NCBI GenBank assembly: GCA_032250735.1
Contig: JAVVEP010000017.1
Coordinates: forward strand, 1-64,000
Source: Gammaproteobacteria bacterium
GTDB lineage: Bacteria > Pseudomonadota > Gammaproteobacteria > SZUA-152
Length of the DNA: 64,000 nt
Direction: 5' to 3'
Made by a program: the position numbers and the translations under genes. Of this stretch, positions 7,384 to 16,087 are shown one piece after another. The first letter of the stretch is position 1; each line of letters starts with the position of its first letter. The notes below the pieces were generated by a model. It had not been told where the DNA came from. It was given only the letters and a program-made list of their open reading frames with translations, and ran no database searches.

Positions 7384-8250
7384 ATGACGCCTGACGAGTA
7401 TTGCCAGCACAAAACTGCTAAAAGCGGGTCCAGCTTTTATTACAGCTTCATGTTCCTGCCCGACAACCAGCGCAAGGCCATCACCGCGCTGTATGCCTTT
7501 TGCCGCGAGGTGGATGATGTGGTGGACGAATGCCATGACGCCGACCTTGCCCGCAGCAAACTCAACTGGTGGCGCGCGGAAATTTTCGGCACCTTTGATG
7601 GCAAACCCAATCACCCCGTCTGTCAGGCCCTGAGCACCTCCATCAAAGACTTCAATCTGCCCAAAGAATACTTCCTGGAAATCATCGACGGTATGACGAT
7701 GGATTTACAGCAGACTCGCTATCCCGACTTTACCGAACTCAACCTGTACTGCTACCGCGCTGCCGGTGTGGTCGGCCTGATGGCCGCCGAGATCTTCGGC
7801 TTTGAGGATCGCCGCACCCTGGACTACGCCCAGCAGCTGGGCACCGCCTTCCAGCTGACCAACATTCTGCGCGATGTAAAGGAAGATGCCGAACGCGGCC
7901 GCATCTACCTGCCGTTAGATGAGCTGGAAAGATTCGGGGTCAGCGAGCAGGACATTCTCAGGCTGCGTGACAGCGACAACATGAAAAACCTGCTGGACTT
8001 CCAGGCGCAGCGTGCCAGGGAATATTATGCCAGGGCCTTTTCGCTGCTACCCGAGGTCGACCGCTATGCCCAGCGCACCGGCATTATCATGGCAGGCATA
8101 TACCAGACGGTACTCGACAACATCGAAAAGGACAGCAGCCAGGTGCTGAAACAGCGCACCTCGCTGAGTCCCTTACGCAAGCTGTGGATTGCCTGGCGCA
8201 GCGCCCGCCAGGAGAAGCGCCGTCACCGGCAGTTCATTGACCAACAATGA
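7384..8250 (+). CDS. hpnD: Presqualene diphosphate synthase
   Basis: The 288-residue protein belongs to the squalene/phytoene synthase family. It carries FYYSFMFLP (18-26), the first Asp-rich motif EVDDVVDE (42-49) and the second NILRDVKEDAERGRIYLP near residue 160. HpnD joins two farnesyl diphosphates into presqualene diphosphate in the HpnC-HpnD-HpnE route to squalene and hopanoids. The downstream gene is HpnE, overlapping by four bases (ATGA), which favours HpnD over a carotenoid phytoene synthase. HpnC is not adjacent. The enzyme should act at the cytoplasmic face of the inner membrane. Confidence 0.9.
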   Translation: MTPDEYCQHKTAKSGSSFYYSFMFLPDNQRKAITALYAFCREVDDVVDECHDADLARSKLNWWRAEIFGTFDGKPNHPVCQALSTSIKDFNLPKEYFLEIIDGMTMDLQQTRYPDFTELNLYCYRAAGVVGLMAAEIFGFEDRRTLDYAQQLGTAFQLTNILRDVKEDAERGRIYLPLDELERFGVSEQDILRLRDSDNMKNLLDFQAQRAREYYARAFSLLPEVDRYAQRTGIIMAGIYQTVLDNIEKDSSQVLKQRTSLSPLRKLWIAWRSARQEKRRHRQFIDQQ

Positions 8251-9599
8251 ATTCAACTATGAATAAGGAAAAATCGACAGATCCGGTGATCGTGGTCGGT
8301 GGTGGCTGGGCGGGACTGGCTGCGGCCGTGGAACTGGCGCGACACAACATCCCGGTGGTGTTACTGGAATCTGCCAAACAGCTGGGCGGCCGCGCCCGCG
8401 GCGTACATGCCGATGGCATGCACCTCGACAATGGCCAACATTTATTGTTAGGCGCCTATGAGTCCACGCTGGGGCTACTGAGAAACATCGGCATCACGGA
8501 GGCCGATGTGCTGCACCGCCAGCCGTTATCGCTGCACTGGTCCAGCCCCCACGGCAGGAGCGTCAGTTTACGCACGGCAAAACTGCCGGCGCCGTTGCAT
8601 CTCGCCTGGGGATTGATGAGCGCGCAGGGGCTGTCGTGGAGGGAGCGTTTCTCGGCGCTACGATTTAGCCGCCAGCTACAGCGCACCAATTTCGCCATTG
8701 AAGATGATTACAGTGTCGCCGAGCTGTTGCACCGTCATCAGCAGTCATCGAACCTGATCACCACCCTCTGGGAACCGTTATGCCTGGGTGCACTAAACAC
8801 CCACATTCACGAGGCCTCGGCAAAACTTTTCCTGCGCACCCTCAGTGACAGCTTCCGCCACGCCCGGCGCGATTCGGATCTGCTGCTGACCCGCAGCAAT
8901 CTGGGAGAGATACTCCCCCAACCCGCGCTGGACTACATCGAAACCCACCACGGCAGCGTGCGTCTCGGTCAGCGGGTGACGGGTTTGGCGATTACCGACA
9001 ATCGCATCAGCGGCGTCGAACTCAGCAACAACCCCATCGCGGCGTCGCAGGTGATACTGGCGACCCCCCACACCATCACCCGTCGCCTCATCCGGCCATA
9101 CCCGGCACTACAGGCCATTGCCGCACAAATCGAGCCCCTCCAGCACCGGCCTATCTGCACCGTCTATTTGCAGTATGACCAACACACACAGCTCGGCCGC
9201 CGGGTGCAGGGCATGGTCAACACCGTCAGTCAGTGGATTTTCGACCGCGGCCTGAATGGCCAGGCGGGACTGATGGCGGTAGTAATCAGCGGTGAGGGCG
9301 AACACCTGGAGTGGGACAATATCCAGTTATGCCGGCATGTGGCACAGGAACTGGCGAGCCAGTACCCGCACTGGCCCGCGCCGTTATCCCGGCACGTGAT
9401 CCGTGAAAAACGCGCCACCTTTGCCAGCACCGTGAATGTTCAGGATCATCGTCCCGCGGCAAAAACCCCGGTCGACGGCCTGTATCTGGCCGGCGACTAT
9501 ACCGACGTCGGTCTGCCGGCGACGCTGGAGGGCGCGGTGCGCAGCGGCCTGCAGAGCGCGCACTGCGTGATCCGTGAGCGCCGTCGCGCCCAGGGCTAA
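8247..9599 (+). CDS. hpnE: Hydroxysqualene dehydroxylase (FAD amine-oxidoreductase family)
   Basis: The 450-residue flavoprotein starts with the FAD-binding VIVVGGGWAGLAAAVELA, followed by LLESAKQLGGRARG. It ends in the second FAD region, GLYLAGDYTDVGLPATLEGAVRSG. HpnE removes the hydroxyl of hydroxysqualene to give squalene. Its start overlaps the hpnD stop codon, so the two are translationally coupled. A second in-frame ATG lies 12 bases further on. It could be mistaken for a phytoene desaturase, but the pairing with HpnD points to squalene. Confidence 0.9.
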   Translation: MNSTMNKEKSTDPVIVVGGGWAGLAAAVELARHNIPVVLLESAKQLGGRARGVHADGMHLDNGQHLLLGAYESTLGLLRNIGITEADVLHRQPLSLHWSSPHGRSVSLRTAKLPAPLHLAWGLMSAQGLSWRERFSALRFSRQLQRTNFAIEDDYSVAELLHRHQQSSNLITTLWEPLCLGALNTHIHEASAKLFLRTLSDSFRHARRDSDLLLTRSNLGEILPQPALDYIETHHGSVRLGQRVTGLAITDNRISGVELSNNPIAASQVILATPHTITRRLIRPYPALQAIAAQIEPLQHRPICTVYLQYDQHTQLGRRVQGMVNTVSQWIFDRGLNGQAGLMAVVISGEGEHLEWDNIQLCRHVAQELASQYPHWPAPLSRHVIREKRATFASTVNVQDHRPAAKTPVDGLYLAGDYTDVGLPATLEGAVRSGLQSAHCVIRERRRAQG

Positions 9600-9601
9600 G
9601 C

Positions 9602-10360
9602 ATGGAGCACAGCACGCAAACCGACCTCATGAAAGATCATGTCATCCTGATTACCGGCGCCGGTGGCGCCATCGGCGGGGCCGCGGCCAGGGCCTTTGCG
9701 GCACAGGGCGCCAGCGTGATACTGCTGGGGCGATCCCTGTTGCCGCTGGAGAAGACCTATGACGCCATCGTCGCCGCTGGCCATGCGCAACCGGCCATCT
9801 GCCCGCTGGATTTTGCCAGCGCCACGGCGGACGACTTCGTCACCATCGCGGCCACCATCCAGCAGCAATTCGGCCGACTCGACGGTCTGCTACACGCCGC
9901 CGCCACTCTGGGCAGCCTGACCCCCATCGAACACTATGACCTGCCGCTGTGGCAGCGGGTCTTGCAGGTCAATCTTACCTCACCCATGCAGCTGACCCGG
10001 GCCTGCCTGCCCCTGCTCAAGGCATCCGAGGCGGGCGCCATTCTGTTCAGCACCAGCGCGGTCGGCCTCCGCGGGCAGGCCTACTGGGGCGCCTACGGCG
10101 TCGCCCAGGCCGGCATCGAAAACCTGGCCGAGACCCTGGCCGATGAGCTGGAAGAAAATACCGCCATTCGCGTCAACAGCATCGATCCTGGCCCCATCCG
10201 CAGCCGCCTGCGGGCGCTGGCCTACCCGGGAGAGGATCCCAACACCCTGCCCGGCCCTGAGACGGTAATCCCTGTCTACCTACAGTTGATGCGCGCCGCT
10301 GGTGAAAAGACCTCCGGACAACGCATCCAGGCGATAAATCACCCGCACTATCTCGCCTAA
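9602..10360 (+). CDS. YciK-like short-chain dehydrogenase with altered active site
   Basis: The 252-residue protein has a clear Rossmann start (ILITGAGGAIGGAAA), the SDR strand FSTSAVG with its serine, and the YciK-type length and ending. Two key positions have changed. The NAG motif reads HAAA, so the structural Asn is Ala, and the catalytic YxxxK reads YGVAQ, so Lys is Gln. Standard SDR chemistry should therefore be impaired; the protein may bind nucleotide without reducing a substrate. It begins two bases after hpnE and is probably in the same transcript. YciK itself has no settled physiological substrate. Confidence 0.8.
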   Translation: MEHSTQTDLMKDHVILITGAGGAIGGAAARAFAAQGASVILLGRSLLPLEKTYDAIVAAGHAQPAICPLDFASATADDFVTIAATIQQQFGRLDGLLHAAATLGSLTPIEHYDLPLWQRVLQVNLTSPMQLTRACLPLLKASEAGAILFSTSAVGLRGQAYWGAYGVAQAGIENLAETLADELEENTAIRVNSIDPGPIRSRLRALAYPGEDPNTLPGPETVIPVYLQLMRAAGEKTSGQRIQAINHPHYLA

Positions 10361-10573
10361 GCCCCTCTTTTATCGACGGAAAATTACCTCCCCGATAGGC
10401 CATAGAAACCCCTATTGTGACGAAAAGCTGTCTCGCTCTATGACGCAAATGGCGACAATCTCGCCGCCGCCCACGGCAAGGACCTGCCAACTTTTTGACG
10501 GAATATTGACGCCGCAAAAATCCAGCCCTTCCAACTCGCTGTTTATACGCAAATTTTCACTTTCATTGGCAAG

Positions 10574-10590
10574 TTGGCACAGAATTCGCT
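10574..10590 (+). promoter_or_regulatory. Sigma-54-type promoter for the GGDEF gene
   Basis: TTGGCACAGAATTCGCT has GG (10576-10577) and GC (10588-10589) separated by exactly 10 bases, with the full TGGCAC upstream element. The start codon of the diguanylate cyclase is 36 bases past the GC, the right distance. An activator site would be expected in the 200-base gap upstream but cannot be named. Confidence 0.65.
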
Positions 10591-10624
10591 AGAGGAAGGG
10601 CACTGAATCGACCGAGAACTGCAC

Positions 10625-11560
10625 ATGAGCACCACACAACTGCGAAACATCAATCCTCTGCCGCTGTCCTTGCTGGATGCGCCGCCGCGCGCCACTCCGG
10701 GTTTCGGACTCAGCCATCTGGTACAGCAGCTGTCTCACCAGCTGCAGGCCAGTCTGGATATCGACGAGGTGCTGGGTCAGTTTAGCCGCGAGATCAAGGC
10801 CTTCGTCGCGCATGATCATCTCGGCTATCGCAACGATCATAAGGACTGTGGCTTTTCCATCGGCAAAAGCGGGCGTTGCCGCATCAACTATAAACTCAGC
10901 ATCAAAAATGAGGGCCTCGGCCAGCTGGTGTTGACGCGCAAGAGCAAATTCACCAAAACTGAAACCGAGGCGGTTGAGCGACTGGCCGCCGCACTGCTCT
11001 ACCCGCTGCGCAATGCGCTGCGGTATCGGGAGGCGGTCCAGGCCGCACAGAAAGACGCACTGACCGGCATCGGCAATCGCGCCGCGCTGAACGAATCACT
11101 GCGCCGGGAGATCGAGCTCGCCCAGCGTCACAAACGCACCCTGGGGATGATCATCTTTGACATTGATCACTTCAAGAATATTAACGACACCTACGGACAC
11201 AATACCGGTGACTGCCTGCTAAAGGCCCTCACCCATACCGCAGAAGAGACCATCCGCAATTCGGACCAGGTGTTCCGTTACGGTGGTGAGGAGTTTGTAG
11301 TACTGCTGCCCGAAACCGGAATCGACGGCGTCAAGCAACTGGCCGAACGGATTCGCAGCAATGTTGAGGCACTCGAGTGTATCTGTGAGGGGCATCACAT
11401 CAAGATGACCGCCAGCTTTGGCGTCGCCATCCTGCAGGCCGACGAGACCGACGAGTCATTTTTTGTGCGCACCGACAAAGCGTTGTACCAGGCCAAGAAT
11501 GCCGGCCGAAACTGCACCCGGGTCAGCGAGCCAACGGACAGGACCAAGGCCAGCGCATAG
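10625..11560 (+). CDS. Diguanylate cyclase (GGDEF domain)
   Basis: The 311-residue protein makes cyclic di-GMP from two GTP. The C-terminal domain has DALTGIGNRAAL, the metal-binding FDIDHFKNINDTYGH and the active GGEEF near residue 220. The inhibitory site RNSD stands exactly five residues before GGEEF, so product feedback is expected. The first 150 residues form an uncharacterised, possibly GAF-like, sensory region ending in a helix before the cyclase. There is no membrane segment, so it is cytoplasmic. It follows a strong sigma-54-type promoter. A control role in surface attachment or exopolysaccharide is the usual one but is inferred here. Confidence 0.92.
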   Translation: MSTTQLRNINPLPLSLLDAPPRATPGFGLSHLVQQLSHQLQASLDIDEVLGQFSREIKAFVAHDHLGYRNDHKDCGFSIGKSGRCRINYKLSIKNEGLGQLVLTRKSKFTKTETEAVERLAAALLYPLRNALRYREAVQAAQKDALTGIGNRAALNESLRREIELAQRHKRTLGMIIFDIDHFKNINDTYGHNTGDCLLKALTHTAEETIRNSDQVFRYGGEEFVVLLPETGIDGVKQLAERIRSNVEALECICEGHHIKMTASFGVAILQADETDESFFVRTDKALYQAKNAGRNCTRVSEPTDRTKASA

Positions 11561-11614
11561 CGCAGGACCAAAACCTATTCCAGAGTATTCGCACCCGCCC
11601 GCAAGGCAACAACA

Positions 11615-13015
11615 CTAGTTAACGACATTGGTGTCCTGCGTTGCCCTTACCTTGCGCGCAAGGGCACTCCCGCTCGTTAGACCCGATAGCAGATGGCCTG
11701 CGCTGCGCCGACCCATTTTTGCCAGTGAGTTTCGCAGGGAGTCACCCCGAAGCTGTCGTGCGAGGCGCGCATAAAGCACTATCTCTCGCACGCCCAGGAC
11801 CTGCTGCCGTGACTTCCTGCTCAGTGTCTTGGCCCTGTGCAGATCGGCACAGCGCTGCTCATAATCCGCCTTCCAGTGCATAAACGTGGTTGAGCGCCAC
11901 AGCTTGTCGAGGATAGAGATAAAATCCCCGCGGGCCTCTCCCAGACAAGCCTCTGCCGCGGTCTTTTCAACCACCGGCACCTCACGCAGTTTGTCCTGCC
12001 CGATGTTGTCCATCCGCTGGTGTAATACCGGCATCGCGTTAGTGACATCCTGCTGTTCTTCAAAAGCCGCCTGCAAACATTGCTGACGTACTGCCAGGGG
12101 TTGCGGCTGGCCGGTGATGCGCTCCAGTTCCGCGAACGGATGCATGACTTTTTGCGGATGCTGTAATGCGTGCTTATGCACCTTGCGCCAGAACTGTGTG
12201 TTGAGAAATCTCTCCGCGAGAATCCGGCTCTTCACGGTCTGGAAATAGTCACGATCATTCAGCCATTCCAGCACGGCGCTATCGGCCGCCAGTTCATCCC
12301 TGCGTGCCGCCGGCAGTGTCAGTACCTCAAACAGAGGCGCGTATAGCGAGAAAAACCAGCGCATAGGCGCCTCGGCCAGTCGGCTGCGCGAGGCCAGCGC
12401 ATCCGCATAACGCCGCCACAGCCGGCGTGTGCGAAACAGCCAGTGCACCGGTCGCAGCGCGCCACTGGAATACTGGACCATATGGCGCAGCAACTCGCCG
12501 CGAAATTGTGCCTCCGACAGGGTCTGCAACAGGGGCATGCCGATGATCAGGGTGTTAGAGCATGCGAAGGGGTAACCCAGGCGTGGCGTCTGTTCGATGC
12601 GCAGCTCATGCCGGTCCGTCAGGATGACATTTCTTATGGACAGTTTCGCGGTGTAGCTTTTCATTTCACCAATCAGCCTAAACAGCTCGGGCGCCAGATC
12701 CTTCGAGAGTTTCAATCCGCAGGCACGCGGAAAGTGCAGGCGAAATACCTGGTTGCTCAGCAACAGACAAAACAACAGGATCGCCGACCAGACCTCGACC
12801 ACGATCCAGTGCTCGGTGGTTCTGGCATTGGGTATCTCGCGCGCCAGCACGGTGGCACCCTCAACCACCAGATAGGGAAACAACAGCAGAAACGCGTACC
12901 CCGGCAGCATCAGCAGCAGCGCGACACCCAGATAGGATTTTGGGTGGCGATCTGCAAACCGGTTCGCCCAAAGGGCCAGTCGATACTGCTTCCCTGCACG
13001 GTGATGTGTGGCCAC
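11615..13015 (-). CDS. M48-like membrane protein with degenerate zinc site
   Basis: The 466-residue protein has two N-terminal membrane segments (about residues 29-52 and 71-91) followed by a domain laid out like M48 peptidases. At the place of the HExxH zinc motif it reads LLRHMVQYSSG: the first His remains, Glu is Met and the second His is Gln. The third-ligand region is kept as ARRDELAADSAV. It is therefore probably a non-catalytic relative. GTG at 13015 was chosen because AGGAG stands six bases before it; an upstream TTG at 13021 abuts that site. It converges with the diguanylate cyclase gene. Function unknown. Confidence 0.65.
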   Translation of the reverse strand: MATHHRAGKQYRLALWANRFADRHPKSYLGVALLLMLPGYAFLLLFPYLVVEGATVLAREIPNARTTEHWIVVEVWSAILLFCLLLSNQVFRLHFPRACGLKLSKDLAPELFRLIGEMKSYTAKLSIRNVILTDRHELRIEQTPRLGYPFACSNTLIIGMPLLQTLSEAQFRGELLRHMVQYSSGALRPVHWLFRTRRLWRRYADALASRSRLAEAPMRWFFSLYAPLFEVLTLPAARRDELAADSAVLEWLNDRDYFQTVKSRILAERFLNTQFWRKVHKHALQHPQKVMHPFAELERITGQPQPLAVRQQCLQAAFEEQQDVTNAMPVLHQRMDNIGQDKLREVPVVEKTAAEACLGEARGDFISILDKLWRSTTFMHWKADYEQRCADLHRAKTLSRKSRQQVLGVREIVLYARLARQLRGDSLRNSLAKMGRRSAGHLLSGLTSGSALARKVRATQDTNVVN

Positions 13016-13213
13016 TTGCAACTCCTGTGTCTGTTTGGCGTCTCGTTGTTCGCCGTTTTGTTCGCCGTCAACCGCGCGCTCCGCCGGTGTCGTTATTGAC
13101 GATAAAGATATCGAAATAGCGAACCCGGCTTTGTGACGGGCATCACAGTTTTTAGCGATCGCGAATGACGGATAGAGCCTAAAGGGAAATCACCCACAGC
13201 ACTGTGAAGGCGA

Positions 13214-13972
13214 TTACATTTTTGGATAGGGACACTGGGTGAACAGACAACAGACGGTGCAATCGGGTCGCTTTCTGCAGACCTGTTTGACATGGCGCAC
13301 GATCAGCGCATGGTATTCGTTATACAGCGACGCCTCCCTTTTCAGGCCACTCTCGAATTGCTGGCGCAGCGCCTCATAGCCAGCGTCGTGTTCGAGTAGT
13401 TGCAGGCGTGAAAACAGCCGGCGGGTATAGGCATCGATTACAAACACCGGTCGCTCGAAGGCATACAGCAAGATATCATCGGCAGTTTCCGGGCCGACGC
13501 CATTCACGCTCAGCAACTGCTGTCGCAGGCTTGCAGTGTCACAGCGCGACAGGGCCGTCAGCCCGCCGGCATCCACATACCACTGACAGTAATTGCGCAG
13601 GCGCTGCGCCTTGATATTGAAATAGCCAGAGGGCCTCAGCCACTCCGCCAATTGGGGTGCGGGGGTGGCGAGAATCTTTTGCGGGCTAAGGCAGGCGTGG
13701 GTCTTGAGGTTGTCGATGGCCCGTTCAACATTAATCCAGGCGGCGTTCTGGGTGAGTATGGCGCCCACCATGATCTCAAACGGGCTGTCGCCCGGCCACC
13801 AGTGCTGATGGCCATAACTGGAAAAGAGGGTTTTATAGACCTTGTTCAGCACGGCCCTGTGTTGCGCGGGCGGTTTTTCCTGGGGTGTTTCGTGACGTGT
13901 TTCCTGCTGCATTTCCCGCTGCTTCAGCACCGTCCGTTTCGGTCGTCCGCGTTTGGGATCAGGCTGTTTCAT
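13214..13972 (-). CDS. HhH-GPD DNA glycosylase, MagIII-like
   Basis: The 252-residue protein belongs to the endonuclease III superfamily. It has FEIMVGAILTQNAAW, a helix-hairpin-helix (VNGVGPETADDILLYAF), the catalytic Asp in FVIDAYTRRL, and a C-terminal 4Fe-4S loop with four Cys (C-x5-C-x2-C-x5-C). The Lys that makes endonuclease III a lyase is Glu here (GPETAD), as in 3-methyladenine glycosylases of the MagIII type. It probably removes alkylated bases without cutting the strand. The first 35 residues are a basic, unstructured tail. It follows rluB by 27 bases in the opposite sense of function but the same strand. Confidence 0.8.
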   Translation of the reverse strand: MKQPDPKRGRPKRTVLKQREMQQETRHETPQEKPPAQHRAVLNKVYKTLFSSYGHQHWWPGDSPFEIMVGAILTQNAAWINVERAIDNLKTHACLSPQKILATPAPQLAEWLRPSGYFNIKAQRLRNYCQWYVDAGGLTALSRCDTASLRQQLLSVNGVGPETADDILLYAFERPVFVIDAYTRRLFSRLQLLEHDAGYEALRQQFESGLKREASLYNEYHALIVRHVKQVCRKRPDCTVCCLFTQCPYPKM

Positions 13973-13999
13973 AATGACCTGACGAGGGAGGCATAAGGA

Positions 14000-14950
14000 T
14001 CAGCGGCGGGTTTTCACCGGCCGGCGGGGGGTGCGTGACTGGCGTTTGTCGGCGGGCTTTTTCGCCTCGCCCCTGGCAGAAAAACGCCGGCTGCCGGTAT
14101 CGCCGCGTGACGATCCGCTTTTGGTGTCGCGCCTGGCATCGCTTCGGGCATCGCCACGCCGGCCGCTCACCACCGCCTTGGGGGGCAGGCCCACACTGCG
14201 GCGCAGGGTATCCACCTCCTGCTCCGACAGATCTTCCCAGCGCCCCGGCTTCTGGCCACGGGGCAGGGAAACCAGCCCATAACGCACGCGCATCAGGCGA
14301 CTCACCTGTATGCCCTGGGACTCCCAGAGCCGCCGCACCTCCCGGTTGCGGCCTTCACGCAGGACCACGTGGTACCAGCTGTTCGCACCGTCCCCTCCCA
14401 CGCTGGCGATCATATCAAAATGCGCAGGCCCATCCTCCAGCTCAACCCCTGTCTTCAGGTTATTGAGTATCTCCGCCGTGACCTCGCCCAGCACGCGCAC
14501 CGCGTATTCCCGCTCGACCTGGTGTGAGGGGTGCATCATGCGATTGGCCAGGTCGCCATCGGTGGTGATCAGCAGCAGGCCACTGGTATTGAGATCCAGA
14601 CGGCCGATGGTGATCCAGCGACCGCTGGTCAATTTCGGCAGATGGTTAAAGATCGTGTCACGCCCCTCCGGGTCGGATCGGGTACACACCTCACCCACCG
14701 GCTTGTGATAGATCAGCACCCGGCTACGACGCTCGGTGAGCCGCGTCTGTCGCACCGGATCGCCATCCACCGAGATACGATCGGTCTCCGCCACCCGGTC
14801 GCCCAGCTTGGCCACCTGGTTATTGACCTTGACGCGCCCGGCCGTTATCCACTCTTCCAGTTCACGTCGCGAGCCATAACCGGCGCGCGCCAGAACCTTC
14901 TGGAGTTTTTCACTCTGCACTGGTTTGGTAGGGGAAGGGGTATCGCTCAC
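14000..14950 (-). CDS. rluB: 23S rRNA pseudouridine synthase RluB
   Basis: The 316-residue enzyme converts U2605 of 23S rRNA to pseudouridine. It has an N-terminal S4 RNA-binding domain (EKLQKVLARAGYGSRRELEEWI) and the catalytic Asp motif GRLDLNTSGLLLITTDG. The last 70 residues are a basic Arg/Lys/Ser tail of the sort common in RluB. The start codon is GTG, overlapping the scpB stop codon by four bases (GTGA), so the two are translationally coupled. The scpA-scpB-rluB order is widespread in proteobacteria. Confidence 0.95.
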   Translation of the reverse strand: MSDTPSPTKPVQSEKLQKVLARAGYGSRRELEEWITAGRVKVNNQVAKLGDRVAETDRISVDGDPVRQTRLTERRSRVLIYHKPVGEVCTRSDPEGRDTIFNHLPKLTSGRWITIGRLDLNTSGLLLITTDGDLANRMMHPSHQVEREYAVRVLGEVTAEILNNLKTGVELEDGPAHFDMIASVGGDGANSWYHVVLREGRNREVRRLWESQGIQVSRLMRVRYGLVSLPRGQKPGRWEDLSEQEVDTLRRSVGLPPKAVVSGRRGDARSDARRDTKSGSSRGDTGSRRFSARGEAKKPADKRQSRTPRRPVKTRR

Positions 14951-15975
14951 CGTGGGTCGACCGTTGAGGTAGGGTCGGTCTCGGCATCGGGCTCGCCATC
15001 TGTCTCAGCATGGACATCGGTATCGGTGTCGGCTTCGGTGCCAGCATCGAGGCGCCCTTCAACAGCGTCCGCGAGATCACCTTCGGCATCGCCCTCCACC
15101 ATAGCCTCAACCGTAGTCTCCGCCGATGCTTCCGGGCGGTCTTCACCCGCCTCAATGACATCATTGGCCACCAGATCCAGCTGCACCTCGGCGTCGTCGG
15201 TGTCGACGCGTATCTCGCTCCTGGCGCTACCGGGTTCGGCAAGATCCAGTTCGGCGTTGATGGAATCGATATCCCGAATCTCGGCCAGCGACGGCAGGTC
15301 ACTGAGGTTTTTGAGGCTGAAATAATCGAGAAATTGCCGGGTGGAGGCATACATCGCCGGCTTGCCGGGCACGTCACGGTGCCCCACGACCTTCACCCAG
15401 TCACGGTCCATCAGGGTCTTGATGATATTGGTGCTGACACTGACGCCACGAATATCTTCAATGTCGCCGCGCGTGATCGGCTGACGGTAGGCGATCAGGG
15501 CCAGGGTCTCTAACAGGGCCCGAGAATAACGCGCCGGTTTTTCCTCCCACAGGCGGGCCACCCACTCGGCATTTTCCTGTCTGGCCTGATAACGAAAGCC
15601 ACTGGCCACCTCCACCAGCTCGATGCCACGCCCCTCGCAGGCCTCGGCCAGGGCGGCCAGGGCCTGATGAATCTCGTCACGCGAGGGCTGGTTGGTGTCC
15701 AGAAACAGGTTAAGCAGACGATCCATGGACAGGGGCTGCCCCGCCGCCATCAATGCCGCCTCCAGGATGTTCTGGATCTTTTGCCCGTTCAGCGGCGCGG
15801 CGGCGAAAATGGGTGCGCCCACCTCCCGCTCGGCCTCCTCGCTCAGCGCGTCATCCCTTTCCGGGGACTCGCTTGTGGCGGCCGCCGCCCCTGGCTCCAG
15901 AATCGATGACTCCGAATCCGCTGGCTCGTTGAGTTCCTGTTCCGGCATGTTGTCCTGTACTGATTCTGATGACAT
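14947..15975 (-). CDS. scpB: Segregation and condensation protein ScpB with acidic tail
   Basis: ScpB forms the kleisin-binding part of the Smc-ScpA-ScpB condensin. The core (residues 50-240) has two winged helices, with QKIQNILEAALMAAGQPLS and the conserved ALLETLALIAYRQPITRGDIEDIRGV. Both ends are extended: about 50 acidic residues in front and some 100 behind. The tail is nearly all Asp, Glu, Ala and Thr, with short repeats such as EADTDTDVHAETDGEPDAE. Such tails are probably disordered. The core is complete and the protein should work with ScpA encoded 112 bases upstream. Confidence 0.93.
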   Translation of the reverse strand: MSSESVQDNMPEQELNEPADSESSILEPGAAAATSESPERDDALSEEAEREVGAPIFAAAPLNGQKIQNILEAALMAAGQPLSMDRLLNLFLDTNQPSRDEIHQALAALAEACEGRGIELVEVASGFRYQARQENAEWVARLWEEKPARYSRALLETLALIAYRQPITRGDIEDIRGVSVSTNIIKTLMDRDWVKVVGHRDVPGKPAMYASTRQFLDYFSLKNLSDLPSLAEIRDIDSINAELDLAEPGSARSEIRVDTDDAEVQLDLVANDVIEAGEDRPEASAETTVEAMVEGDAEGDLADAVEGRLDAGTEADTDTDVHAETDGEPDAETDPTSTVDPR

Positions 15976-16087
15976 GGTCTTGCTTCCAATCTTTAGGTTT
16001 CACTGTAATTTTTTGAGCGCGCTTTGAGAATTCTTTACAAGCGCTTTACGAATGCGGTGATGCCAGAGGACACCACCGCGGGCGAGC

